Of a stretch of 64,000 bases of DNA, positions 9,516 to 18,042 are shown one piece after another. The notes beneath the pieces were generated by a model. The model was given only the letters and a program-made list of their open reading frames with translations. It searched no databases and was not told where the DNA came from. Positions within the stretch are counted from its first letter, which is position 1. Each line of letters starts with the position of its first letter. A program made the position numbers and the translations under genes. This stretch comes from Nitrosospira sp. Nl5. Lineage in GTDB: Bacteria > Pseudomonadota > Gammaproteobacteria > Burkholderiales > Nitrosomonadaceae. The stretch spans positions 1 through 64,000 of the forward strand of contig NZ_FMVQ01000001.1 of NCBI RefSeq assembly GCF_900102495.1. The letters are read 5' to 3'.

Positions 9516-10688
9516 ATGTCTGGCAATACTCTCGGCAAGCTTTTTTGCGTCACGTCTTTTGGAGAATCCCACGGCCCCGCCATTGGTTGCGTGGTCGATG
9601 GTTGTCCGCCCGGGATGGAATTATCTGCCGCGGATATCCAGAAGGACCTGGATCGGCGTAAGCCCGGTACTTCCCGTCATGTCACCCAGCGGCGTGAATC
9701 CGATACGGTGGAAATCCTCTCCGGGGTGTTCGAGGGCAAGACCACCGGCACGCCTATTGCGCTGCTGATTCGTAACGAAGATCAGCGCAGCAAGGACTAT
9801 AGCAAAATCATGGATACATTCCGCCCCGGGCACGCGGACTATGTCTACTGGCAGAAATACGGAATACGTGATTACCGGGGAGGCGGGCGTTCCTCCGCAC
9901 GCGAGACTGCCGTACGCGTTGCGGCGGCGGCGATTGCAAGAAAATGGCTATTTGCTAAATATGGGGTGGTAATACGCGGTTTTATGGCGCAGATGGGACC
10001 AATGGAAGTTCCGTTCAAACAGTGGGACGTGGTTCACCAGAATCCATTTTTTGCCGCGGACGCCAGCCTTGTACCGCATCTTGAACAATTCATGGATAAG
10101 CTGCGCAAGTCCGGCGACTCGGTCGGCGCGAAGATCAGCGTGGTAGCGGAAGGTGTGCCGGTCGGTTGGGGCGAGCCTGTGTATGATCGCCTGGATGCGG
10201 AAATTGCCTACGCAATGATGAGCATCAATGCGGTAAAAGGGGTGGAGATTGGCGCAGGCTTTACGGCTGTTGCCCAGAAGGGCACCGAGCACTCTGATGA
10301 AATCACCCCGGAAGGTTTTTTGAGCAACAACGCAGGCGGCATAGTAGGCGGTATTTCCACCGGTCAGGATATCGTCGTTAATATTGCCATCAAGCCCACT
10401 TCAAGCATCCGCCTGGAACGCCGCTCGGTAGACAAATCCGGAAAGCCGGTGATCATGACAACTCACGGCAGGCACGATCCCTGCGTGGGGATTCGCGCCA
10501 CTCCCATCGCCGAGGCAATGCTGGCATTGGTGCTGATGGATCATGCCCTGCGCCACCGTGCGCAGAATGCCGACGTCGTATGTACAATGCCTAAAATTCC
10601 CGGCAAAATTGGCAAGGAAGGATCTATTCCGTCCCGTCTTGAGGCAGGACCGGACTTCGCGGAAAACCCGGAACCGGACGAGGCTTGA
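9516..10688 (+). CDS. aroC: Chorismate synthase
   Basis: Last step of the shikimate pathway: removes phosphate from EPSP to give chorismate, using reduced FMN. The 390-residue protein starts [20 protein letters not shown], which includes the FGESHG signature. It continues with [17 protein letters not shown], the [11 protein letters not shown] signature, and a C-terminal signature segment near [13 protein letters not shown] and [18 protein letters not shown]. Length is slightly above the E. coli enzyme because of a C-terminal tail. The start is ATG at 9516 with only a weak purine stretch before it. It is monocistronic as far as I can see. Confidence 0.97.
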   Translation: MSGNTLGKLFCVTSFGESHGPAIGCVVDGCPPGMELSAADIQKDLDRRKPGTSRHVTQRRESDTVEILSGVFEGKTTGTPIALLIRNEDQRSKDYSKIMDTFRPGHADYVYWQKYGIRDYRGGGRSSARETAVRVAAAAIARKWLFAKYGVVIRGFMAQMGPMEVPFKQWDVVHQNPFFAADASLVPHLEQFMDKLRKSGDSVGAKISVVAEGVPVGWGEPVYDRLDAEIAYAMMSINAVKGVEIGAGFTAVAQKGTEHSDEITPEGFLSNNAGGIVGGISTGQDIVVNIAIKPTSSIRLERRSVDKSGKPVIMTTHGRHDPCVGIRATPIAEAMLALVLMDHALRHRAQNADVVCTMPKIPGKIGKEGSIPSRLEAGPDFAENPEPDEA

Positions 10689-10791
10689 ATACCGGAGGCC
10701 GCCGCCTGGACCGTGAGGGTGTACTTAAGTCCAATTGTCCAAATCCCCAAACTCGGTAAGATGCTGTTAATAATCCGGCCACCACTTTTAT

Positions 10792-10989
10792 ATGAAAATG
10801 GAGACCGAAAATTATTCGGAGAGCATGGGGAAGATGGACCTGAAAAGAATTTTTGCGCTGGCTGTCATGATATTAATCGCTTCCCATGCAAATACCTATC
10901 TGGGTAATCACGCTGAGAAGGCTCCTTGCGAGCTAACAGAAAGAGCTACCACCTACCCGGCTGTAAATGAATACGCATCCTACCAATAA
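10792..10989 (+). CDS. Possible small exported or membrane peptide, unrecognised
   Basis: A 65-codon frame begins at ATG 10792, and a second in-frame ATG (MDLKRIFALAVMILIASH) begins 14 codons later. The internal start is preceded by GGGGAAG and would give a short protein with a basic N-terminus and a hydrophobic stretch of about 13 residues that looks like a signal peptide or single membrane helix, followed by a polar tail with one cysteine. I recognise no family. It lies in the 360-bp gap between aroC and the convergent GGDEF-EAL gene, and nothing else is visible in that gap. Confidence 0.35.
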   Translation: MKMETENYSESMGKMDLKRIFALAVMILIASHANTYLGNHAEKAPCELTERATTYPAVNEYASYQ

Positions 10990-11048
10990 GTAAACTCCCA
11001 GCAAATCAGTTTGATTGCTTTCTTTCGAGCTCCAATAAATTTACCAGC

Positions 11049-13976
11049 TCATTCTCCCAGGAGATCCTTTAAGGGCGATTCGCTGGCTGGGGCTGGCATC
11101 CCGATAAAATAGCCCTGCGCATAGTCCACCTCCATTCTTTCAAGCACGGAAAGTGTGGCTGAGTTCTCTACGAACTCGGCCGTTGTCTTCTTCCCGAATC
11201 CTCTCGCTACGTCACATAAAGCTCTTACCAGGATTTGATCGTCCGGACTGTCGGCCAAATTTCGTATAAACGAGCCGTCGATTTTTACTACATCAATCGG
11301 AAGTTGCCTGATGTAATAAAAGGAAGAAAAGCCCACGCCAAAATCATCCAGGGTAAAACTGCAACCGAGCATCTTGATCGTTTCCATGAGCTTCCGCGCA
11401 GCGGGTAGATCTTCTAAAGCCGCCGTCTCGGTTATTTCGAACATGAACATTGTTGGATCCGCGCCATAGTGAACGAAAGCTTCGGTCAAGATCGATAACA
11501 ACTCCGGATCATGAAATGCATGGGCGGACAAGTTGATGGAAAAACGCACGTTGTGCCCGCGATGCTGAATTTCGGCCGAGAGCGCAATGGATTTCCGCAA
11601 CACCATATGATCAATGGCATGAATCAGGCCGGTCTGTTCTGCCGCGGGTATAAAGAGGTGGGGAGCAAGTATGGCTCCATCGTTGTCAGGCATGCGCAGC
11701 AGTACCTCGTAATGGTCGATGGTTCTACTCGGAATATGCATGATAGGTTGAAAGTGGAAGAAGAATTTGTCATGCAAAAAAGAATATTCAATCTTCTCTT
11801 TCCAATATACAAGGGTATGCATGCGCTCACGGGTCTTCTCCTCGTCAGAGAACAGATGCCAGCCTCCACGCCCCGCTTCCTTTGCCTGATACATGGCGAG
11901 ATCAGCCGCCGCCAGCAGATCATGAACATTATTTCCATGTTCCGGGAAGAGGGCAATACCAATGCTGGCTGAAGCTTTATGCGCTCGTCCGTTTATCGTC
12001 AATTTTCCCTGACTGAGAGAGATCAGAGCATTTTTTGCAACCTCTATTGCCCCTTCCGCAGTGGTTTGAGGCAAAATCACCGCAAATTCATCTCCACCCA
12101 GACGCCCGAGTATGTCGACGCTGCGAATGCTGCCAAGCAACATGCGCGCGATCATCTTCAGCAACGCATCGCCGGCCTGGTGGCCGCTCGTATCATTAAT
12201 GTACTTGAACTGGTCCAGGTCGAAAAAGAGCAGCGCACCCGAATAGTTATAACGGGCAGCTAAATTGAGCATCTGCTCCAACTCTTCCTGAAAGCGGCGC
12301 CGGTTGAATAAATCCGTCAGCGGATCATGATCGGCGAGCCAAGCCAGCCTGCCCTCCGTGCGCTTGTGTTCCGTCATGTCGAGGCCTACCGATAACATTG
12401 CCGGGTCCTCCGCGGTATGCCGTGTCAGACGGGAATGCAGCCAGAGAATATGACGCGCTGATCCATCCTTACACAATATATTCGCTTCATGACGCAGTTG
12501 TTCCCTTTGTTCAGACCGCACTTCCTCGAGATGGGCAGGCAGGTCTTGCAGATCACCTTCGAGAACAAGAAGCTCGATGAAAGGCTTTCCGCGCAATTCT
12601 TTTTCCGTATACTGAATCAGCGTCTCGCCATGGGCATTAAGCGTGAGAATTTCACCATTGACGTTTTGTGTCAGCACAATCACCTGAGCGATATCAAGGA
12701 GGTTTGTAATGAAATCTCTCTCCTTGCTTAATTCATCCATTTTCCTCGCAAGAATCCGCGTCCGGTCCGCGACCTGATTTTCAAGTTTTTCGAGTTGATA
12801 GGACAGGGCGACCGCTGTTTCATCGAGCATGTCAATTTCATTATTTAGCCATTGTTTGTGACCGGCAGAATGAAGTGAGGAGCGGAAATCCTTAAAGCTG
12901 CTGCGAGCCAGGAGGGGCAAAGTAAAAACGATGTGTTTGAGCCGCGACAGTGGTTTCGTAAGAATTACAAATAATAATATTTCGGAGAGCAAGAGTCCCA
13001 CAAGACCGATTATCATATTCTGTTGGGTCGAACTGCGAATCGTATGGATAGTGGAAGTGATATCGGTGATAACGACCAACTGTGCCTTGTCGGATGCGCT
13101 GACTCTTCCCAGGGAAAGCAGTTTTATTTGCTGATGACGATCGCCCCAGAAACCCTGAACCCCATTTTCCAGGCTGTTAAAACTTGGATATTGCTGCGCA
13201 ACGCTATTGAGAATCGCGCGATTTCTCTCGCTGCTGGTGAGGGCCGCAACCCGCACGCCCCAGTTTGAAATTCTCGCGTCGCTACCTTTTGGAACGCCAC
13301 TTTGCTCTTTAATGAGCAAACCGATATCCGCGCCTGAAATATTCTTGAATCCTAAAATAGCGTCAACCAGAGGTGCGCCGATGACTACTACGCCAACACT
13401 GATTCCTTCTACCAGCAAAGGCGCTACGGCGAACTGCATGCAACTTTCCTCGCAATTGAAAGGGCTGATGGGCTGTTCTCGGGCATTGACCTCACGGACC
13501 CAATTCGTTATGAGATCGTTTCCATGCGTATCGGGTTTGTCGCCGCCCCAGCTTGCCAGAAGCTGATTTGAGCTACCGTAGAAGCGTATCAGTTCGATAC
13601 CCTTATTGAGTTGCAACGGTGTCCAGTGCGGATCGAATGTTTCAGAGATATCTTTTCCGTTGCTCGCGAGCAGCACCGGCGCCATCCCCTCCAAAAAAGG
13701 AATCAATCCTGCAAGCTGATGCAGATTCTGCGAAATTTGCTCGATCAAGCCTTCAACTTCGCTGGCATAACGCTGATGTTGTACATCTCTTTGGCGTTCG
13801 AAATTATCTATCAGGCTTGAGTAGGTGATTACACTGAACGACGCGACGATAGCGAACAGTATCAAGCTGCTTAACAACAGGACTTTCCATTTCAGGCCCA
13901 AAAATTTGTATGGCCTGGACCTTTCGGTACCATCACGTTCTGCCGTACCTTTATGGAGTTTCTGTTCCATCGGCAT
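11049..13976 (-). CDS. Membrane-bound GGDEF-EAL c-di-GMP enzyme with periplasmic sensor and PAS
   Basis: A 975-residue signalling protein predicted to make and/or degrade cyclic di-GMP. Order: membrane helix about 32-54; periplasmic sensor region about 55-318; second helix about 320-342; coiled linker; PAS domain about 425-545; GGDEF about 553-715; EAL about 725-970. The active-site loop is an intact GGDEF near residue 627. RSVD lies five residues before it, exactly where the product-inhibition I-site occurs. The EAL motif reads EVL (near 755), a tolerated variant, and DDFGVGFSS (near 877) is intact, so both activities are plausible. It starts 5 bp after the stop of the porin gene and is third in the PstS-like/porin/sensor operon, suggesting it responds to a periplasmic ligand handled by those two proteins. 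Confidence 0.9.
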   Translation of the reverse strand: MPMEQKLHKGTAERDGTERSRPYKFLGLKWKVLLLSSLILFAIVASFSVITYSSLIDNFERQRDVQHQRYASEVEGLIEQISQNLHQLAGLIPFLEGMAPVLLASNGKDISETFDPHWTPLQLNKGIELIRFYGSSNQLLASWGGDKPDTHGNDLITNWVREVNAREQPISPFNCEESCMQFAVAPLLVEGISVGVVVIGAPLVDAILGFKNISGADIGLLIKEQSGVPKGSDARISNWGVRVAALTSSERNRAILNSVAQQYPSFNSLENGVQGFWGDRHQQIKLLSLGRVSASDKAQLVVITDITSTIHTIRSSTQQNMIIGLVGLLLSEILLFVILTKPLSRLKHIVFTLPLLARSSFKDFRSSLHSAGHKQWLNNEIDMLDETAVALSYQLEKLENQVADRTRILARKMDELSKERDFITNLLDIAQVIVLTQNVNGEILTLNAHGETLIQYTEKELRGKPFIELLVLEGDLQDLPAHLEEVRSEQREQLRHEANILCKDGSARHILWLHSRLTRHTAEDPAMLSVGLDMTEHKRTEGRLAWLADHDPLTDLFNRRRFQEELEQMLNLAARYNYSGALLFFDLDQFKYINDTSGHQAGDALLKMIARMLLGSIRSVDILGRLGGDEFAVILPQTTAEGAIEVAKNALISLSQGKLTINGRAHKASASIGIALFPEHGNNVHDLLAAADLAMYQAKEAGRGGWHLFSDEEKTRERMHTLVYWKEKIEYSFLHDKFFFHFQPIMHIPSRTIDHYEVLLRMPDNDGAILAPHLFIPAAEQTGLIHAIDHMVLRKSIALSAEIQHRGHNVRFSINLSAHAFHDPELLSILTEAFVHYGADPTMFMFEITETAALEDLPAARKLMETIKMLGCSFTLDDFGVGFSSFYYIRQLPIDVVKIDGSFIRNLADSPDDQILVRALCDVARGFGKKTTAEFVENSATLSVLERMEVDYAQGYFIGMPAPASESPLKDLLGE

Positions 13977-13981
13977 CGTCT

Positions 13982-15277
13982 CTAGAACCGATAGGAACCG
14001 AGGACCGAGAAAAGATGCCAGCGCTGAACCAGGTCACCGGGATTAGGGTTATCCAGGGTCGAGAGCCAGCCGGTGCCATTGACGTTGTGATATTCGGCGC
14101 GCAGCATGAATTCCGGCGTGACATTCCAGCGCAGACCGACAGTGATATCTTTGGCATAGCGGGTATGGGCGGGGCGCCCTCGGCTGGCCGGTGAGGCCGC
14201 CCATTTGCTTCCATCGCGATCATCCCTGTCCGTATGGAGAACATCATAACGAACGACAGCCTCCCACTCGGGGGTAAACCGATAGGCGCCTTGAAAGTAA
14301 TAGCTCTCGCCGACAAAATCCAGATTGGGTATGACGCCGAAATTGTTATATTCAAGGCGGCGGAGTGCATATTCCGAAGTCAGGCTCCAGCGTTCGGCGT
14401 TATATTGCGCGGAGAAAATTAAGGGCGTAAAGCGAACCGAGCCTGCGCGAAGTCCATCAACCGCACCGGGAGCGTAGCTCATGTTCAGCTGTGACGCGCT
14501 GACCGCAAAGCGGATGCGTCCGCCGTCCAGGTCGTAATTCACGCGGCTGGTATAGGATATTTCGGGGGCCAAATGCCCCGGCAACAGTTGCTGAAACACG
14601 GCTACTTCGGCTTCATCGCCGCGAACCAGGGGCCGCACTACGCCAGCCTGAAAGGAAATATCTCCCATATCGGAACGGCGCTCCCCGTATAAATGCACGC
14701 CGTCGGCGGCAAGCGCGAGCTTGCGTGTACGGTCGAAGTAGATGGACTGGGGCAGCAGAATGCTCGGCCGCGTGAAGGGAACGTCACGCGTGTCATTGTA
14801 GAAGCCCAAGGGAGTTTTCATTCTGCCCAGGCGTATTCCCAGTTGACTGCTCTCTCCGGAGAAATAGGTGTAATCCATGAACCCATAATCGAGGCGGACG
14901 TTGCCGGGGCTACCTTCGCCAGCCCGGCGTGACAGCATTTGCGCCGAAAATTGCAACCTGGTCAACGGCCGCATGGAAGCATTCAATCCGACTTCGGTGA
15001 ACCCGAAGCTGCCGCTATCGGAACTGCTTTTTCCGAAAACGTTATTATCCGAACTTTTTAGCCACGACTGGCTTGCGAAGCCGTGAATTTGCAGGTTGTG
15101 AGGTAGTTTCGGCAGCTCCGGCAGTTTCGGCAGTTCGGGCAGTTTTGGCAGTTTTAGCAGTTTTTCAGCTTGCGCGGGTAAACTCCACAGGAGGGCCGGC
15201 AGGGCAATTAGAATGATTGCCCCGACAAAACGGTTACGCATGCTGTTATTTGATTTCGAGGACATTGACTCTGTCAT
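13982..15277 (-). CDS. Outer-membrane porin with LPELPK repeat after the signal peptide
   Basis: Predicted beta-barrel porin of the phosphate-selective OprO/OprP-like type. A signal peptide (MRNRFVGAIILIALPALLW, ending AQA) leads to a short repeat of LPKLPEL units, then about 380 residues rich in alternating hydrophobic strands, ending in aromatic SYRF as outer-membrane barrels do. Start choice is uncertain: ATG codons at 15277, 15265 and 15241 are in frame. The last gives the cleanest signal peptide and sits 5 bases after the stop of the upstream gene, whereas the first would overlap it by 32 bases. The proline repeat probably forms a periplasmic or plug-like linker. Between a PstS-like gene and a c-di-GMP sensor, it probably moves the same anion or solute. 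Substrate is inferred. Confidence 0.8.
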   Translation of the reverse strand: MTESMSSKSNNSMRNRFVGAIILIALPALLWSLPAQAEKLLKLPKLPELPKLPELPKLPHNLQIHGFASQSWLKSSDNNVFGKSSSDSGSFGFTEVGLNASMRPLTRLQFSAQMLSRRAGEGSPGNVRLDYGFMDYTYFSGESSQLGIRLGRMKTPLGFYNDTRDVPFTRPSILLPQSIYFDRTRKLALAADGVHLYGERRSDMGDISFQAGVVRPLVRGDEAEVAVFQQLLPGHLAPEISYTSRVNYDLDGGRIRFAVSASQLNMSYAPGAVDGLRAGSVRFTPLIFSAQYNAERWSLTSEYALRRLEYNNFGVIPNLDFVGESYYFQGAYRFTPEWEAVVRYDVLHTDRDDRDGSKWAASPASRGRPAHTRYAKDITVGLRWNVTPEFMLRAEYHNVNGTGWLSTLDNPNPGDLVQRWHLFSVLGSYRF

Positions 15278-15692
15278 CTATCTTGGATTTGGTTAAATAG
15301 CCGATTGCTCCTGGCGTGCTGGCAACCCTGGCAAGCATTTCCTCGGGGGAACCTACGGTGGTAGGCGCTTGCCCCGTGCCGGAAAATACCAGCCGGTCCC
15401 ATGCCGAACGTAATTGATATGGAAAAACATTCAGCTTTTCTTTGGAGAAGGCGGCGTGCAGGGGTGAATCGTCGGGCATCACAAATACTCTGACGGCGGC
15501 ACCGTCCGGCCAGATATGAAGGCGCATGCCAAAGATGGCGCGAAGGGAATTCTTGGAGAGAGTTTTCTCCTTGACACCCGGGTAAGTCACGATCTCATAC
15601 GGCTCCGTTGCTCTGGCAGTCCCTGCATAAATTATGCCGAGCAGCAGACATACGAATAGGATGAAACGGCCAATATTTATGCTAACTGTCAC
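15246..15692 (-). CDS. PstS-like periplasmic substrate-binding protein, short form
   Basis: A 148-residue exported protein with an N-terminal signal peptide (RFILFVCLLLGIIYAGTARA). The mature part begins YEIVTYPGVKEKTLSKNSLRAIFGM and includes PDDSPLHAAFSKE and GAIGYL, which resemble the single-domain PstS-like phosphate-binding proteins. It is about half the length of a transport PstS, so it is probably a sensor or accessory binder rather than the receptor of an ABC importer; no ABC permease or ATPase genes are near. It is the first gene of a three-gene operon with a porin and a GGDEF-EAL protein. The ligand could be phosphate or another oxyanion. Confidence 0.8.
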   Translation of the reverse strand: MTVSINIGRFILFVCLLLGIIYAGTARATEPYEIVTYPGVKEKTLSKNSLRAIFGMRLHIWPDGAAVRVFVMPDDSPLHAAFSKEKLNVFPYQLRSAWDRLVFSGTGQAPTTVGSPEEMLARVASTPGAIGYLTKSKIDDRVNVLEIK

Positions 15693-15894
15693 GATTTATA
15701 TAATTCATCCGATTCATCGGGTCCGCAGAAACCGGATTGAGGTTGAGATCAACGAAAGAAAAATGGATGAACGTGAAATGGACCGGATTGTGACAGCGCA
15801 GCGTTACCTGCAAGCCTTGTCTCATTTATTGTTTAGCCTCACCAGCACATTAATAACGGATGCAATAGGTAAAGCTGTAAAAATCTTTGAATAT

Positions 15895-16692
15895 TTATCG
15901 TTCAGCCTTTACCGATAATGCTGAGAATCCGATGCCGGGCCCGGATACGTGGCGGCTGGATATTGGGCTGACTCTGCCATAGTCGGTAACCAGTTCCCAA
16001 TACTGGTTGTAATCTTTATACATCCTTTCCAACATCTCGATCAGATTGACGTAGTAAGGCTGGCGTAGGCCATGGTGATCGATTATCGGCCCGATAGGAT
16101 CGAGTTGTAGCCCATAGAGTCCCAACAGTCTGTTCAAGGCGGGCTCCATCACCGAGAACCAGTGGGTGATATTGTGTTCTACCGACATATGTATGATGCC
16201 AACGGCAAGGGCCAGCATAGGATGAGGGAAGCGCCGCTGTTTTGCCGGGGTCCATTTTTCGATACTCGTTCCATTCTCAATTGCATGGAATAGTTCGTCT
16301 CTCCGCCGGCTGAATCGGCGTATAACGACTAAGCGCGATATTTCCCCGGTGTTTTGCCGAGATAGCCTGCTGGTGTCAATGAGTGTGGGATCAAATTGGG
16401 TGTGCTGCTCGGTAGGAAACAGCTTTTTTGGATCCAGTGGATCGGGGAGTATCAGGCGCGCCGTTCCGACAAATTCACCGGATGGACGGTGCCGTAGGAG
16501 TATATGGGATGAATGACGGTCGTAGCTGTCGCTTTCCATCTCGGTGGGATAGTTTGATGCGTCAAATCCCGGCGCACGTTGCTCGATACAATACACTCGA
16601 TAACGCAGGTGAAATACATCGCGCAACAGTTCCGGAGAACGGGCGTCGATAATTTCAAAATATTCGTTAAAGGCGATCACTATGTCGTTCAT
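15895..16692 (-). CDS. PEP-CTERM/exosortase-associated acyltransferase (LuxI/GNAT-like)
   Basis: A 265-residue protein of the GNAT-fold group related to acyl-homoserine-lactone synthases. Landmarks are VFHLRYRVYCIEQRAPGF near the N-terminus, DRHSSHILLRHRPSGEFVGTARL (acetyl-CoA-type strand), and GEISRLVVIRRFSRRR, the segment containing the conserved Glu-Xaa-Ser/Thr-Arg. This pattern matches the family found beside exosortase/PEP-CTERM systems rather than true LuxI, which is shorter. No exosortase or PEP-CTERM gene is in this window, so it is an orphan here. The start is ATG at 16692. A perfect palindrome lies about 880 bp upstream at 17576-17597. The acyl donor and acceptor are unknown. Confidence 0.8.
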   Translation of the reverse strand: MNDIVIAFNEYFEIIDARSPELLRDVFHLRYRVYCIEQRAPGFDASNYPTEMESDSYDRHSSHILLRHRPSGEFVGTARLILPDPLDPKKLFPTEQHTQFDPTLIDTSRLSRQNTGEISRLVVIRRFSRRRDELFHAIENGTSIEKWTPAKQRRFPHPMLALAVGIIHMSVEHNITHWFSVMEPALNRLLGLYGLQLDPIGPIIDHHGLRQPYYVNLIEMLERMYKDYNQYWELVTDYGRVSPISSRHVSGPGIGFSALSVKAER

Positions 16693-17575
16693 TGGAAGAA
16701 GCCCCTAACTTTAATGGAAATCTCAATTTTTTTAAAATGACTTCGCCGGGATCGATTGCCGGTTGCACCCGGACTGATCCGCCGGGGTTTGTTTTCGCGG
16801 GTATCTGGTTGCATGCCGCCTTCACGATACGGGGTAGAAAAGCTTTCGGGACCCGATATCATTAACCTGTGGACAGGATGAAATATGAATAGGGTCAGCT
16901 GGAGGAAGCATTTCTGATCATCCATGCATGCTAAAAAATATGGACTGAATGGGCAGATGCCATCATCGCTGAGCAGAAAAGCTTGCCCTGTCGTATTGTG
17001 GGAACAGAAACCGGTATTTTTATGCCACAATGATAGAAGTGATGGCGGGACAAGCTTCATTCTCTTCCGGCGTGGTTTGCGCAGCATGGACTCCGTTGCG
17101 AAGCATGCATCAAGAATATCGTGTGCGGTGACAACTTCTTTTGCTCGGATGCTTTCACTATAGAGTCGTTGAGCCCGGCTATTCCCTGCGCTGCTGTCGT
17201 TCGTTTGCCAATATGGCGTTGAACTATAATGAAAGAGAAACCGGGCGCTGGGGAGTGGCGATGTTTTCCCGAATTCGAATTCGGACTGATTATTATCAAA
17301 CAGGATCACGTTCTCATCCTCGCCTATCACGCGCTCGCTCTATAACGCTTCAGTGCTTCTCCGGAAGGCGCTGCCCTGCCCTGCGTACTACTCCGCGCCC
17401 GTTTGGTCCTCGCCCTGCAACCAAAAACCCCACCACTTCACCTGGTCCGACCGCCATACTTAGCAAGGCGAAAAGGTAATCCTCCGCCTTGTATAGCGCT
17501 GGTTTTCTTTTCCCGGTTTCAGCATCTGTCGCTAATTGACGACGTGCTATAAAACAACGGATTGAGATTCATGGA
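16693..17575. other. Gene-poor stretch upstream of the acyltransferase
   Basis: About 0.9 kb without a gene I can support. Open frames exist on both strands but have no family resemblance, no convincing start and odd composition. One imperfect hairpin is visible (CAAGGCG at 17464-17470, CGCCTTG at 17485-17491). The region may hold the remains of a lost gene between the palindrome at 17576-17597 and the acyltransferase. Confidence 0.4.
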
Positions 17576-17597
17576 TAGCTGTAAGATTTTACAGCTA
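17576..17597. promoter_or_regulatory. 22-bp palindrome, operator-like
   Basis: TAGCTGTAA (17576-17584) and TTACAGCTA (17589-17597) form a perfect 9-bp inverted repeat around GATT. Its 16-base core, CTGTAAGATTTTACAG, differs by one base from a palindrome at 63170-63185. The spacing and symmetry fit a dimeric regulator site. It is far from the nearest start codon on either strand, so its target gene is unclear. Confidence 0.5.
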
Positions 17598-17910
17598 GAA
17601 ATTATCAAAACTGGCGCTAATCTCTAGCCAAAGCTGGTCTGCGGGGAGCGCGGGATATCTTTTTTTCAGTTGAAATTTCAGGCTATGGTTGTGGAAGTGA
17701 TGTCTTTTCACCACAGTCTGCACCGCGGACTTAACGCATGTTCGAGCGCCTGTTAAGCGGCATGGTCTTAAACAGCCTTTTGTTCGATACCTCGCTTTGC
17801 TGCCTGCTATAATTCTGGGGTAAGGGCGACAGCATGTGTCGAAACCGCGAAAAAACCGGTAGCTTCAGAACGGGGCCGCTGACGATTTTGACGAGGGCGT
17901 GTTTTAAGGA

Positions 17911-17997
17911 TGGTGCCCAGAAGAGGACTCGAACCTCCACAGTGTTGCCACCGCTAGGACCTGAACCTAGTGCGTCTACCAATTCCGCCATCTGGGC
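17911..17997 (-). tRNA. tRNA-Leu (anticodon CAG)
   Basis: The minus strand reads as an 87-base type II tRNA with long variable arm. The acceptor GCCCAGA pairs with TCTGGGC; the anticodon loop TTCAGGT within CTAGG/CCTAG gives CAG, which decodes CUG leucine; the T-arm is GAGGTTCGAGTCCTC; and CCA is encoded in the DNA (TGG at 17911-17913). It is divergent from rnr, which begins 46 bp away. Confidence 0.97.
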
Positions 17998-18042
17998 AAT
18001 GCCTGGTGGGACAGACGCGCAATTTTATAGGAAATCATTGCT

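Noticed and set aside
16689..17330. 213-codon minus-strand frame next to the acyltransferase
   Set aside because: No family resemblance, scattered proline and serine, no ribosome-binding site; it is likely chance in a gene-poor stretch.
17731..17991. Open frame on the minus strand starting MAELVDALGSGP through tRNA-Leu
   Set aside because: This peptide is the sense translation of a tRNA-Leu gene, a well-known annotation artefact; the DNA forms a complete tRNA.
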